38,695 bases of DNA from Planctomycetota bacterium (GTDB taxonomy: Bacteria > Planctomycetota > Planctomycetia > Pirellulales > Pirellulaceae), in contig JAQCHP010000033.1 in assembly GCA_027619595.1 (NCBI GenBank), positions 1-38,695 of the forward strand. Direction: 5' to 3'. The notes beneath the pieces were generated by a model that did not search any database, was not told the origin of the DNA, and saw only the letters and a program-made list of their open reading frames with translations. The translations under genes were made by a program, and so were the position numbers. How positions within the stretch are numbered: position 1 is the first letter of the stretch; each line of letters opens with the position of its first letter. This document shows positions 8,240 to 16,404 of this stretch, in pieces.

Positions 8240-9610
8240 ATGCTGAAACCTTGTGTAGCAATTCTTGGAAGCGTCAGTCTTCGAGCCGTCAATCAACGCC
8301 CGCGTGACGTGCAATGTGGGGTCGGCAGTTTAATACTGCCGCGACAGCGTACGGCAAGCGTCAGCAATTGGCTGGGTAGGTGGCTCATCATGCTCGTGGC
8401 GAGTACCTCTGGCGTTTTCGCGTGGGGTGCCGATGCTCCATCGCAAACGGCACGTCCGATCGTGATTGCGAATCCTTCGCGACTGGCTCCTCAGCCGCTT
8501 GCTGCGACGCGAACGCCGCTCGGCGTGCCGAACGACTACAAGCCGTGGATCGTACGCCTTCGCGATGGCCAGCTCATGATTGTCGCTTTCTGCTTCGGTG
8601 GTATTCCCGACACGAAACTCCCGCCGGGTGCTCCTTACCGAGAGCACGCCGTGTTCTGGCGCTCGTCCGACGGCGGTCGTACCTGGAGCGAGCGCGAAGA
8701 GCGTCCTGACGTTCGCGGCCGAGAGTTCGCTTTGACTTGTTTGTCCGACGGAACGTTGATCATGCCGTGTCAAATTCAAGGCAACGACGCGGAGAACGAA
8801 TCTGGATATACGTACAGTAAATTGTTTCGATCGACCAACAATGGCCAGACCTGGACCGAACAACGCATTGGCCCCGAAGGTTTTCCAGAAAAAGCGTCGA
8901 CCTCCCTCGATTGGACCCCCTTAGAACTGCCCGACCCAGATCGCCCCGGAAATACAATGGTGCAGCTCGGAGTCGCGATGCAGCATGGCAAAGATGCAGC
9001 CGCATCGCATGTGTTTCTTTGGCGGTCGCGTGATAGTGGTCTGACGTGGGATAAATCGTTGAAACCGGATACGCAGGGTTGGAGCGACGTGGATGGATTC
9101 TTTTCGCAGTCGACAACCTACCGCACCGTCACGGGAGCGCTCTTGCACCCAGTCCGGGTCGACGCGACCGGGCCTCACTGGAAGTTGCCGGCCTTTGCTG
9201 AACCGAAACAGCGGTCGGGAGATCAAGATGATCGATCCATGCTGTGGAAGTCGGACGACGGCGGACGCTCCTGGCATAAACACGCGACGGATGGTCGCTT
9301 TGGCTCGTATGGGGAAATGTATCCGCGTTTCTTGCGTTTGCAGGATGGTCGTTTGCTATTAACTTTCACGGCACGCAGCAATCCGACCGACGGATTTGCG
9401 ATCGGTTTGCGTGCATTGCTGAGTTATGACGATGGCGAAACGTGGGATTTTGATCACGACCGGCTGGTGATCGGAGATATTAACATTGGCAAAAGCGGCG
9501 GAGGTTTTGGAAATACGGTACAGCTCGACGACGGGAGTCTCGTATCGGTACACAGTTACCGTGGCCAAGATAGCAAGACACACGTCGAAACCGTTCGATG
9601 GAAATTGTGA
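8240..9610 (+). CDS. Sialidase-family (BNR/Asp-box) exo-glycosidase-like protein
   Basis: About 456 residues. A membrane-spanning leader appears unusually late (WLIMLVASTSGVFAWGA, about 50 residues in), so either the true start is downstream of the ATG at 8240 or the leader has a long n-region. 8240 has ggag 10 bp upstream. The body carries five Asp-boxes: RSSDGGRTW, RSTNNGQTW, RSRDSGLTW, KSDDGGRSW and LSYDDGETW. It also has repeated KPWIVRLRDGQLMIVAF and RLQDGRLLLTFTARS strands, as in GH33-like sialidase propellers of planctomycetes. The C-terminus (LDDGSLVSVHSYRG...VETVRWKL) parallels that of the fusion protein at 4342-6777. Likely periplasmic or extracellular. True sialidase activity is not proven by the boxes alone. 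Confidence 0.87.
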   Translation: MLKPCVAILGSVSLRAVNQRPRDVQCGVGSLILPRQRTASVSNWLGRWLIMLVASTSGVFAWGADAPSQTARPIVIANPSRLAPQPLAATRTPLGVPNDYKPWIVRLRDGQLMIVAFCFGGIPDTKLPPGAPYREHAVFWRSSDGGRTWSEREERPDVRGREFALTCLSDGTLIMPCQIQGNDAENESGYTYSKLFRSTNNGQTWTEQRIGPEGFPEKASTSLDWTPLELPDPDRPGNTMVQLGVAMQHGKDAAASHVFLWRSRDSGLTWDKSLKPDTQGWSDVDGFFSQSTTYRTVTGALLHPVRVDATGPHWKLPAFAEPKQRSGDQDDRSMLWKSDDGGRSWHKHATDGRFGSYGEMYPRFLRLQDGRLLLTFTARSNPTDGFAIGLRALLSYDDGETWDFDHDRLVIGDINIGKSGGGFGNTVQLDDGSLVSVHSYRGQDSKTHVETVRWKL

Positions 9611-9621
9611 GACGTGGACAG

Positions 9622-9649
9622 CCATTGGCTGATGGCCATTGGCTCATGG
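9622..9649. repeat. Short tandem repeat, 2 x 14 bp
   Basis: ccattggctgatgg at 9622-9635 is followed directly by ccattggctcatgg at 9636-9649, one mismatch. It lies in the 160-bp spacer between the sialidase-like gene and the first Tat-exported paralogue. No function is evident. Confidence 0.8.
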
Positions 9650-9770
9650 TTGACGGGATCGAGGAAGGCGACATAATGGGAGGGCCTAAACCGCCCACCC
9701 TCCCCACCAATAAAGCACGCCGGATCCGGTCTCGCCTTGCCGATCGAATCGGGTGTATGAGGAATCCAAA

Positions 9771-11063
9771 ATGCTATCCAAAATGCATTGTTCGCGACGA
9801 AGTTTCCTGGCCGGTGCGGCGTCCTCGGTGTCGCTCGCTCCGATGCTACTCAGTGGCTCGGCCCGAGCTGCCGCACGACGCCCCCGTATCGCCGCTCTGG
9901 CCACGATCTATCACAAGTACTCGCACGCCCAACACATTGTCGACCGATTTCTCGAAGGGTACGGTTGGGAAGGGAAGCATTATCGGCCTGACATGGATGT
10001 CGTGTCGTTGTATGTGGAGCAGGTTGGCGAGGACGATCTCAGTCGCGAACGTCTCAGCCGACACCCGGAAATGAAGCTCTATCCGACCATCGCGGAAGCG
10101 TTGACGCAGGGTGGGAGTAAGCTCGACGTCGATGGGGTCTTGTTGATCGGTGAGCATGGCAAGTACCCCGCCAACGAAAAGGGGCAAGTCATGTACCCGC
10201 GCTATGAGTACTTCAAGCAGGTGGTCGATGTGTACCGAAATAGCGGTCGAACGGCTCCCTTGTTCAACGACAAGCATTTGTCCTGGAACTGGGATTATGC
10301 ACGTGAAATGGTGGATACGGCGAAGCAAATGGACTTTGGGTTCATGGCCGGTTCGTCACTCCCCGTCACGTGGCGGCACCCGTCCGTGGACCTCCCTTGG
10401 CAAAGCGGGGTCAAGGAAGTCGTCGGGATCTGGCGCGGCGGTGTCGACGGTGCCGATATCCACGTCCTGGAGGCAATGCAAGCCATCGTGGAACGACGTC
10501 GCGGAGGAGAAACGGGCGTTCGATCGGTGGAGGCTCTCAAGGGCGACCGATTTTGGAAGGCATTGTCGGCAGGTTCCTGGGATGCCGGTGGTTGGGATCC
10601 CGAATTGCTCGATTCTGCGCTCGCGCGAAGTCATGAACTGACGCCATCGAAAGCCCAGTACAATCACGTGTTCCCCACGCACGAAGATATTCAACGATTG
10701 GCCCCCGAGGCGTACGCCTACCGATTCGAATACATGGATGGGTTGAAGGCGACGATGATCCAGTTGAATGGTCTTGTCGGGGATGTCAACGTGGCTGCCC
10801 GAATCGATGATGGCAACATTTTTTCGGTAATGTTCCATTTACCGATGCGCTCCCTGCGGAATTTTTTCAGTCCGCAGGTGCATCATATCGAGACCCTCTT
10901 CAAAACCGGTAAGTCTCCCTACCCGGTCGAACGCACGCTGCTGACGACCGGCATGACGGCCGCTGGCATCGAATCGACGTTCCAGAATCAGAAGAAGCTC
11001 GATACGCCCCACTTGGCCGTTAAGTATCAGGCAGTGGAAGAGTCCCTCTTTTGGAGAACCTAA
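9771..11063 (+). CDS. Tat-exported protein of unknown function, paralogue 1 of 3
   Basis: A 430-residue protein with a twin-arginine leader (CSRRSFLAGAASSVSLAPMLL). The mature part has RIAALATIYHKYSHAQHIVDRFL, then a repeated family motif IGEHGKYPANEKGQ followed by YPRYEYF, then FNDKHLSWNWDYAREMV and FMAGSSLPVTWRHPSVDLP. The layout (a YPTIAEAL-VDGVLLIG strand, then a loss-of-substrate loop, then a C-terminal beta-sheet half) recalls the Gfo/Idh/MocA oxidoreductase fold, but the usual GxGxxG cofactor motif is absent, so this is inference and enzymatic activity is unknown. Start: the ATG at 9771 has gagga at 9759-9763, 7 bp upstream. The open frame extends to a GTG at 9753. The next paralogue starts directly after its stop codon. 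This copy is the most diverged of the three. Confidence 0.85.
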   Translation: MLSKMHCSRRSFLAGAASSVSLAPMLLSGSARAAARRPRIAALATIYHKYSHAQHIVDRFLEGYGWEGKHYRPDMDVVSLYVEQVGEDDLSRERLSRHPEMKLYPTIAEALTQGGSKLDVDGVLLIGEHGKYPANEKGQVMYPRYEYFKQVVDVYRNSGRTAPLFNDKHLSWNWDYAREMVDTAKQMDFGFMAGSSLPVTWRHPSVDLPWQSGVKEVVGIWRGGVDGADIHVLEAMQAIVERRRGGETGVRSVEALKGDRFWKALSAGSWDAGGWDPELLDSALARSHELTPSKAQYNHVFPTHEDIQRLAPEAYAYRFEYMDGLKATMIQLNGLVGDVNVAARIDDGNIFSVMFHLPMRSLRNFFSPQVHHIETLFKTGKSPYPVERTLLTTGMTAAGIESTFQNQKKLDTPHLAVKYQAVEESLFWRT

Positions 11064-12362
11064 ATGTTCCATCGACGCAACTTCCTCAGCGCGGTGGGCG
11101 CAGCGGGGCTCATCGGACTTAGTCGCCTTTCTGCCGATGACAAAATTGTTCAGCCTCATGCTGCGCCGGCAGCGCAATCGCCGAAGAAAAAAGTTGCCAT
11201 CGTGACGACCGTCTGGGGATACCTCACCCATGCGCAGCACATGGGAGACCGGTTGCTTGTCGGGTATCCGCTCCACGGCAAGTGGCATACGCCGCAAGTT
11301 CAAGTTGTCTCTGCATTCGTGGACCAGAAACCCGACTATGACCTCAGTGCCAAGCGTGGTGCGGATCATGGTTTTACGGTCTATTCGACGATTGCCGAGG
11401 CGCTTCGTTGTGGCGGCGACAAATTGGCCGTGGATGGCATCGTGATCATCGGTGAGCACGGCGAGTATCCTGAAAATGAAAAGGGGCAAATCCTTTACCC
11501 GCGGTTCGAGTTCTTTCAAGAAGCGGTGAAAGTTTTTGAACAGGACGGTCGAGCGGTCCCCATCTTTAACGACAAGCATCTGTCGTACAGTTGGGAGAAG
11601 GCGGCCAAGATGGTGGCCGATTCGGAGCGATTGCAATTCCCCTTTTTGGCCGGTTCGTCGCTCCCCGTGACCTGGCGCAACCCATCGGTCGATGTCCCCT
11701 ACGGCGCTGAGGTCAAAGAATCTCTGGCCGTCGCGAACGGTCCGGTCGATTCCATGGGATTTCATTTGCTCGAAGCAATGCAATGTATGATCGAACGTCG
11801 CAAAGGGGGCGAAACGGGGATCAAGTCGGTACAACTGATCGAAGGGGATGAAGTTTGGCGGGCCGGTGAAGATGGCCGTTGGTCGAAACGCCTGTTGGAG
11901 GCCGCTTTATCCCGTTCTGACTCGCTCCATGGTGACTCAGAACTCGATTCGCGCCCGCAGGATCTTGTCCACAATGGGAAACTGGCCAGTCTGATTGAGT
12001 CAGACTCCACCGCCAAAGCGGTCCTGATCGAGTACAACGATGGGCTGCAAGCAAGCATGCTCATGCTGGATGGCGTACTAGGAGACTTCAACGTCGCTGT
12101 CAGGCTGGGCAACAATCAGGTCGTTTCCACACAATTTTATCTACCGCCTGAACCGAACGTTGCCTATTCCGCGCGACTCATGGCACAGGCCGAAGAAATG
12201 ATTGTCACTGGGAAAGCTCCCTATCCCGTTCGACGCACGCAGCTCACCAGCGCACTCCTCGACCGGGCACTCCAGTCCAAGTTGGATGGCTATCAACGCA
12301 TTGCGACACCCGAATTGAATATCACATACCAAGCCCCTCGTGAACATCGGTTCGGCGGATAG
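11064..12362 (+). CDS. Tat-exported protein of unknown function, paralogue 2 of 3
   Basis: 432 residues with a Tat leader (MFHRRNFLSAVGAAGLIGLS). Its ATG follows the TAA of paralogue 1 with no gap, and ggag lies at 11052-11055. It carries the same family blocks: KKVAIVTTVWGYLTHAQHMGDR, IGEHGEYPENEKGQ, FNDKHLSYSWEKAAKMVAD and FLAGSSLPVTWRNPSVDVP. A block shared with paralogue 3 but not paralogue 1 is RWSKRLLEAALSRSDSLHGD and ELDSRPQDLVHNGKL. By eye it is much closer to paralogue 3 (around two thirds identical) than to paralogue 1. A role in the sugar locus, for example as a binding or redox protein acting in the periplasm, is inferred from the neighbours only. Confidence 0.85.
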   Translation: MFHRRNFLSAVGAAGLIGLSRLSADDKIVQPHAAPAAQSPKKKVAIVTTVWGYLTHAQHMGDRLLVGYPLHGKWHTPQVQVVSAFVDQKPDYDLSAKRGADHGFTVYSTIAEALRCGGDKLAVDGIVIIGEHGEYPENEKGQILYPRFEFFQEAVKVFEQDGRAVPIFNDKHLSYSWEKAAKMVADSERLQFPFLAGSSLPVTWRNPSVDVPYGAEVKESLAVANGPVDSMGFHLLEAMQCMIERRKGGETGIKSVQLIEGDEVWRAGEDGRWSKRLLEAALSRSDSLHGDSELDSRPQDLVHNGKLASLIESDSTAKAVLIEYNDGLQASMLMLDGVLGDFNVAVRLGNNQVVSTQFYLPPEPNVAYSARLMAQAEEMIVTGKAPYPVRRTQLTSALLDRALQSKLDGYQRIATPELNITYQAPREHRFGG

Positions 12363-12441
12363 CAACTTCGTACGCAACTGCAGACCATCGACTAAGACCT
12401 ATCGACAACCATCCCTAACTCGACTTGCGGAGACAATTTCT

Positions 12442-13728
12442 ATGTTGGATCGTCGAACGTTTCTGGGGGCGATGAGCGCTGCGGGGCTGGCCGGGCTGCC
12501 GGCCGTGTGCGCAGGGGCCCCAGCATCGCAGCCCAAGGGTCCACGAAAGAAAATTGCCATCGTCACCACCCTGTGGGCCTATTTGGCGCACGGTCAGCAC
12601 ATGGGGGACCGGTTCCTGGTCGGGTACCCCAAGCGGGGCAAGTGGCATCATCCGGAGGTCGATGTCGTGTCGGCCTTTGTTGCGCAGAAGCCCGAAAGTG
12701 ACCTGAGTGCCCAACGCGCAAAGGACTTTGGGTTCACCATTTATCCCTCGATTGCTGAGGCACTGCGTTGTGGTGGTGACAAGCTGGCGGTGGATGGCGT
12801 GGTCGTGATTGGCGAACACGGCGACTATCCGCAGAACGAAAAGGGGCAGACTCTTTACCCGCGTTATGAATTCTTTCAAGAAGCGATCAAGGTCTTTGAG
12901 CAGGACGGGCGCGCCGTGCCGATGTTCAATGACAAACATCTGTCGTATAGCTGGCAGAAAGCGGCCAAGATGGTCGCCGATTCCAAGCGATTGGGGTTCC
13001 CGTTCCTGGCAGGATCTTCAGTTCCGGTGACGTACCGCGAGCCGTCGGTCGATGTCCCCTACGGAGCGCACGTGACGGAGGCCTTAGCGATTGGTATGGG
13101 GGGAGTCGACCATACGGCTTTTCACGTTTACGAAGGCCTGCAAAGTATGGTGGACCGTCGCCGCGGCGGTGAAACGGGGGTCAAGTCGGTTCAATTGCTC
13201 GAAGGGGACGAACTTTGGCAGGCGGGCGAAGATGGTCGATGGTCGAAACGGCTCTTAGAAGCCGCACTCTCGCGATCCGACTCGATTGGCGGGGACTCGG
13301 AACTCGATTCACGCCCGCAGGATCTGGTACACAACGGCAAGCTCCGCGAAATGGCGGCCAAAGAAGAAGATGGACAGACCTGTCTGCTCATCGAATACAA
13401 CGACGGCCTGCGTGCGGCGGTGCTGATGCTGAACGGCATTGTCGGAGATTTCAACGGAGCTGTCCGACTTGCCAATGACGAGATTATCTCCACGCAGTTC
13501 TACGCGCCACCCGAGCCCAACGTCGTGTACTCAGCGCGACTCATGGCGAAAGTGGAAGAGATGATCGTGACCGGAAAAGCACCTTTTCGGGTCGAACGGA
13601 CGCAACTCACGAGCAGCGTGATCGAACGAGCCCTCGACTCGCGCTTTTCAGGTCACCAGCGCATCGCCACACCCGAATTGAATATCTCGTACATGGCGCC
13701 TCGCGAGTCGCAATTCGGTGACCCGTAA
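12442..13728 (+). CDS. Tat-exported protein of unknown function, paralogue 3 of 3
   Basis: 428 residues with a Tat leader (MLDRRTFLGAMSAAGLAGL). The open frame reaches back to 12340, but the ATG at 12442 gives a standard Tat leader and has ggag at 12429-12432. The family motifs are conserved: IGEHGDYPQNEKGQ, FNDKHLSYSWQKAAKMV, FLAGSSVPVTYREPSVDVP and RRRGGETGVKSVQLLEGDELW. The C-terminal half has ATPELNISYMAPRES, near-identical to paralogue 2. Spacing to the upstream gene is 79 bp and to the DUF1080 gene downstream 44 bp, so the three paralogues and DUF1080 are likely one transcription unit. Confidence 0.85.
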   Translation: MLDRRTFLGAMSAAGLAGLPAVCAGAPASQPKGPRKKIAIVTTLWAYLAHGQHMGDRFLVGYPKRGKWHHPEVDVVSAFVAQKPESDLSAQRAKDFGFTIYPSIAEALRCGGDKLAVDGVVVIGEHGDYPQNEKGQTLYPRYEFFQEAIKVFEQDGRAVPMFNDKHLSYSWQKAAKMVADSKRLGFPFLAGSSVPVTYREPSVDVPYGAHVTEALAIGMGGVDHTAFHVYEGLQSMVDRRRGGETGVKSVQLLEGDELWQAGEDGRWSKRLLEAALSRSDSIGGDSELDSRPQDLVHNGKLREMAAKEEDGQTCLLIEYNDGLRAAVLMLNGIVGDFNGAVRLANDEIISTQFYAPPEPNVVYSARLMAKVEEMIVTGKAPFRVERTQLTSSVIERALDSRFSGHQRIATPELNISYMAPRESQFGDP

Positions 13729-13772
13729 GCCGACCCCGCCTGCATCTTCACTCCGCTGAACGGAACATTCTC

Positions 13773-14753
13773 ATGTTTGTCCCAGTGCGTCTCTTGGTTG
13801 TGCTGCTGTTGATAGGATCGCTCGCGACGGGCACCGATGCAGCAGACTCGGCTGCATCGAACAAAGTGTTAGCGCAAGATCGATTGTTGCAAGGCGAGTA
13901 CGTCGGGACGTTGGCCGATGGTACGCGTTGGGGCGCTCAGGTGATCGCCCGAGGGGAGCTCCGGTTCCGCGGAGTCGGTTTCCGAGGGGGACTGCCGGGA
14001 GACGGATGGCAGCCGGGTGACGAAATGCGGACTGCCGAAGCGATCTGTGTTGGCAACGCCATCGAGTTCGGCGAGCCAGATCAGCGAATTGTAGTGCGTG
14101 AGGGCTCTGTTTTTGTTCACGGCGCGCAGGGGGTGGTTGAGGGCGAACTGAAAAAAGTGGTCCGGACGAGCCCCACCTTGGGTGCCAAGCCGCCCGCCAG
14201 CGCGACCGTACTCTTCGATGGTACGTCGACCCAAGGTTGGAACAACGGGCAAGTGCACGAAGTGGAGGGCGAAAAATTGCTGATGTCGACCGATTGCGAC
14301 ACCTTGGAAAAATTCGGTGATCATCAGCTGCACTTGGAATTTCGCACGCCGCTCCTGCCAGAAGTGCGCGGGCAAGGGCGAGGCAATAGTGGCGTGTTTG
14401 TGCAAAGTCGCTATGAAGTGCAGATTTTGGATTCGTTTGGGTTGTCGGGTGAGCACGACGAATGCGGGGCTATCTATAAGATCCAGAAACCGGCGGTGAA
14501 CATGTGCTTCCCGCCCGAAGGGTGGCAGACGTTGGACATCGATTTCCAATCGGGTCGCTACGATGCTTCCGACAAACTTCTGACCAACGCGCGGATCACC
14601 GTCCGGCACAATGGCGTTGTCATTCACGACAACCTGGAACTCACGCGTGGTACCCCCGGACGCCTTCCGGTAGGGGGCTCCGCCGAACCGGTGTACCTGC
14701 AGGATCATCAGAATCCAGTACTCTTTCGCAATATTTGGGCCGTGAAACGCTAA
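13773..14753 (+). CDS. Secreted DUF1080 (3-keto-disaccharide hydrolase type) protein
   Basis: 326 residues with a signal peptide (RLLVVLLLIGSLATGTDAA). Residues about 35-135 form a planctomycete-type beta module (LQGEYVGTLADGTRWGAQVIA). Residues about 144-326 are DUF1080: TVLFDGTSTQGWNNG, DHQLHLEFRTPLLPEVRGQGRGNSGVFVQ, RYEVQILDSFGL, GAIYKI and GWQTLDIDFQSGRYD, then YLQDHQNPVLFRNIW, all classic family landmarks of a concanavalin-like fold. Characterised DUF1080 members cleave 3-keto-glycosides or bind glycans. A step acting on a product oxidised by a Gfo/Idh-like or SDR enzyme of this locus is inference. It is the last gene of the likely Tat-paralogue operon. Confidence 0.9.
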   Translation: MFVPVRLLVVLLLIGSLATGTDAADSAASNKVLAQDRLLQGEYVGTLADGTRWGAQVIARGELRFRGVGFRGGLPGDGWQPGDEMRTAEAICVGNAIEFGEPDQRIVVREGSVFVHGAQGVVEGELKKVVRTSPTLGAKPPASATVLFDGTSTQGWNNGQVHEVEGEKLLMSTDCDTLEKFGDHQLHLEFRTPLLPEVRGQGRGNSGVFVQSRYEVQILDSFGLSGEHDECGAIYKIQKPAVNMCFPPEGWQTLDIDFQSGRYDASDKLLTNARITVRHNGVVIHDNLELTRGTPGRLPVGGSAEPVYLQDHQNPVLFRNIWAVKR

Positions 14754-14897
14754 GCATGACTCTCGTCCCGAGTTTGATGGCATCGTTGCATTTGCGTGGG
14801 TGGCAGATTGGATCACGCCCTCGCACACAACGTTCGCTAGGATGTGTGGTGGTTTGGCAGCATCCGGTCACGGGTGTGCGGCGGTAGGAGGCAATAC

Positions 14898-15929
14898 ATG
14901 AAATACCGATACCTGGGGAAATCTGGACTGTTAGTTTCGCGGATCTGCCTCGGCACGATGACCTTTGGGATGGCCGACTGGGGATGTGGATCGGCCGAAG
15001 CCACCGCGATTACTCGACGGTTCCTGGAGGCCGGCGGAAACTTTATTGATACGGCTGACATGTACAGTGTGGGCATTTCGGAAGAAATCACGGGCCAAGC
15101 GATACGCGATTGGCGGCGGGACGAGCTCGTCTTGGCCTCGAAATGCTGGTTCCGTATGAATAAGTCGCCCAACGCCAAAGGGTTGTCTCGCAAGCACATC
15201 TTGGAAGCTGTCGAAGCGAGCCTTCAGCGGTTAGGGACCGACTATCTGGACCTGTACCAAGTACATGGCCCAGACCCGTTCACCCCGATGGAAGAGACGA
15301 TGCACGCGTTGGATCGTCTGGTGTCGAGCGGTAAGGTGCGTTATCTCGGCTGCAGCAACTATTTCGGTTGGCAAATCGCTAAGGCCAATGGGATCGCAGA
15401 TCGGCAGGGCTGGTGCCGATTTGTGAGTGGCCAGCATATGTACAATCTGCTGCGCCGCGATGTGGAGCGGGAAATCCTGCCGGCCTGTGCGGATCAAGGA
15501 ATGGGGCTGATGTGCTGGAGCCCACTCGCGGGTGGGATGCTCACCGGAAAATACAGCCAAGAATCCGGCCCCTCCGACACGTCCCGGGTGGGCCTCCGCA
15601 AGACCGTCGATTTGCCGAGATATTGGCACGCGTCGAGCTTTCAGATGATCGATGAGGTCCAACGCGTCGCCCAGGAGGTGCAGCGGACTCCTTCCCAACT
15701 GGCGCTGGCGTGGCTGCTACACGATCAACGTGTCACGTCGGTCATTCTGGGGTCGAAAACGGTTGAACAAATGGAGAGCGGACTGGTGGCTGGCGACTGG
15801 GATATCGATGCGGAATCACGCCGGCGGCTTTCGAACGCAGTCCCTTTTTCACACGGATATCCGCAAGACTGGATCGACAATACTTGGCAGAACATTGCCG
15901 GGCAAGAAGAATTTGCTCCACCTAAGTAG
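14898..15929 (+). CDS. Aldo/keto reductase
   Basis: 343 residues of the AKR TIM barrel. The catalytic tetrad is complete: D51 and Y56 in FIDTADMY, K82 in LASKCWF and H123 in LYQVHGPD. The NADPH-binding C-terminal stretch reads VTSVILGSKTVEQM. It begins MKYRYLGKSGLLVSRICLGTM, typical of the YghZ/voltage-gated-channel-beta-like AKRs. Start at 14898 is supported by aggagg at 14886-14891, 6 bp upstream. The open frame extends to 14844. Probable NADPH-dependent reduction of a sugar-derived carbonyl; substrate not identifiable. It has 144 bp of spacer to the DUF1080 gene, so it may have its own promoter. Its last 8 bp overlap a small gene on the other strand. Confidence 0.92.
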   Translation: MKYRYLGKSGLLVSRICLGTMTFGMADWGCGSAEATAITRRFLEAGGNFIDTADMYSVGISEEITGQAIRDWRRDELVLASKCWFRMNKSPNAKGLSRKHILEAVEASLQRLGTDYLDLYQVHGPDPFTPMEETMHALDRLVSSGKVRYLGCSNYFGWQIAKANGIADRQGWCRFVSGQHMYNLLRRDVEREILPACADQGMGLMCWSPLAGGMLTGKYSQESGPSDTSRVGLRKTVDLPRYWHASSFQMIDEVQRVAQEVQRTPSQLALAWLLHDQRVTSVILGSKTVEQMESGLVAGDWDIDAESRRRLSNAVPFSHGYPQDWIDNTWQNIAGQEEFAPPK

Positions 15930-16134
15930 CGGGGCGATTTTGGAAGGCTTTAACCGTCGCGTCAATATCTTTTGATGCATCGATCAGATGTTGCCTGAGG
16001 GTATCTTCCTGACGCCTTACCATGCCACGAACCAACGTCTCCTTGCCGGCCGTCTCCACCAGCTCGCGTACGCGCGCCGCGGCGATGGCCAGCCCTTTGA
16101 AGGATTTCAGAACGTCGTCGGGGGAAGTTTTCAT
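15922..16134 (-). CDS. Small helical protein of unknown function
   Basis: 70 residues, MKTSPDDVLKSFKGLAIAAARV followed by RELVETAGKETL and a basic, glutamine-rich C-terminus. It is predicted to be almost all helical, with no signal peptide or membrane segment, and has no recognised domain. Its stop overlaps the last 8 bp of the aldo/keto reductase on the opposite strand. The frame ends exactly where a real short gene would be squeezed in, which is why I keep it; evidence is still modest. It is divergently placed to the transporter gene 270 bp away. Confidence 0.55.
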   Translation of the reverse strand: MKTSPDDVLKSFKGLAIAAARVRELVETAGKETLVRGMVRRQEDTLRQHLIDASKDIDATVKAFQNRPAT

Positions 16135-16317
16135 AGGCTTGGGTGTAACACTTTACGCGGAATCGCTCAAGCCGGCATCGCCGCCCATAGCAACCTCAAC
16201 TTCGACACGGCGCTCCCCGCTCGCTTTCCCTAGGACCGGTTGGTAGAATCGGTACCTTCATAGCCGTGGCCATTGCCTACCCGTGGCCCACAGTGTTGCG
16301 GTGCCGTTATCGAGCAA

Positions 16318-16395
16318 TGTCTATCTAAACTGTCTATCTAAACTGTCTATCTAAACTGTCTATCTAAACTGTCTATCTAAACTGTCTATCTAAAC
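16318..16395. repeat. Tandem repeat array, 6 exact copies of a 13-bp unit
   Basis: Six units of tgtctatctaaac, without mismatches, fill 16318-16395. The array ends 9 bp before the start codon of the Nramp-like gene and sits in the divergent region between it and the small protein gene at 15922-16134. At 13 bp the unit is not a codon multiple, so a change of copy number here would shift spacing rather than coding frame. It could act as repeated binding sites or as a variable-number tract; neither is shown. Confidence 0.97.
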
Positions 16396-16404
16396 TTTTG
16401 CCGG

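Noticed and set aside
10839-11834. 331-codon minus-strand open frame opposite the Tat paralogues
   Set aside because: Antisense shadow; similar shadows appear opposite each paralogue because the sense genes are homologous.
13869-14828. 319-codon minus-strand open frame opposite the DUF1080 gene
   Set aside because: Antisense to a clear DUF1080 gene; translation lacks recognisable motifs.
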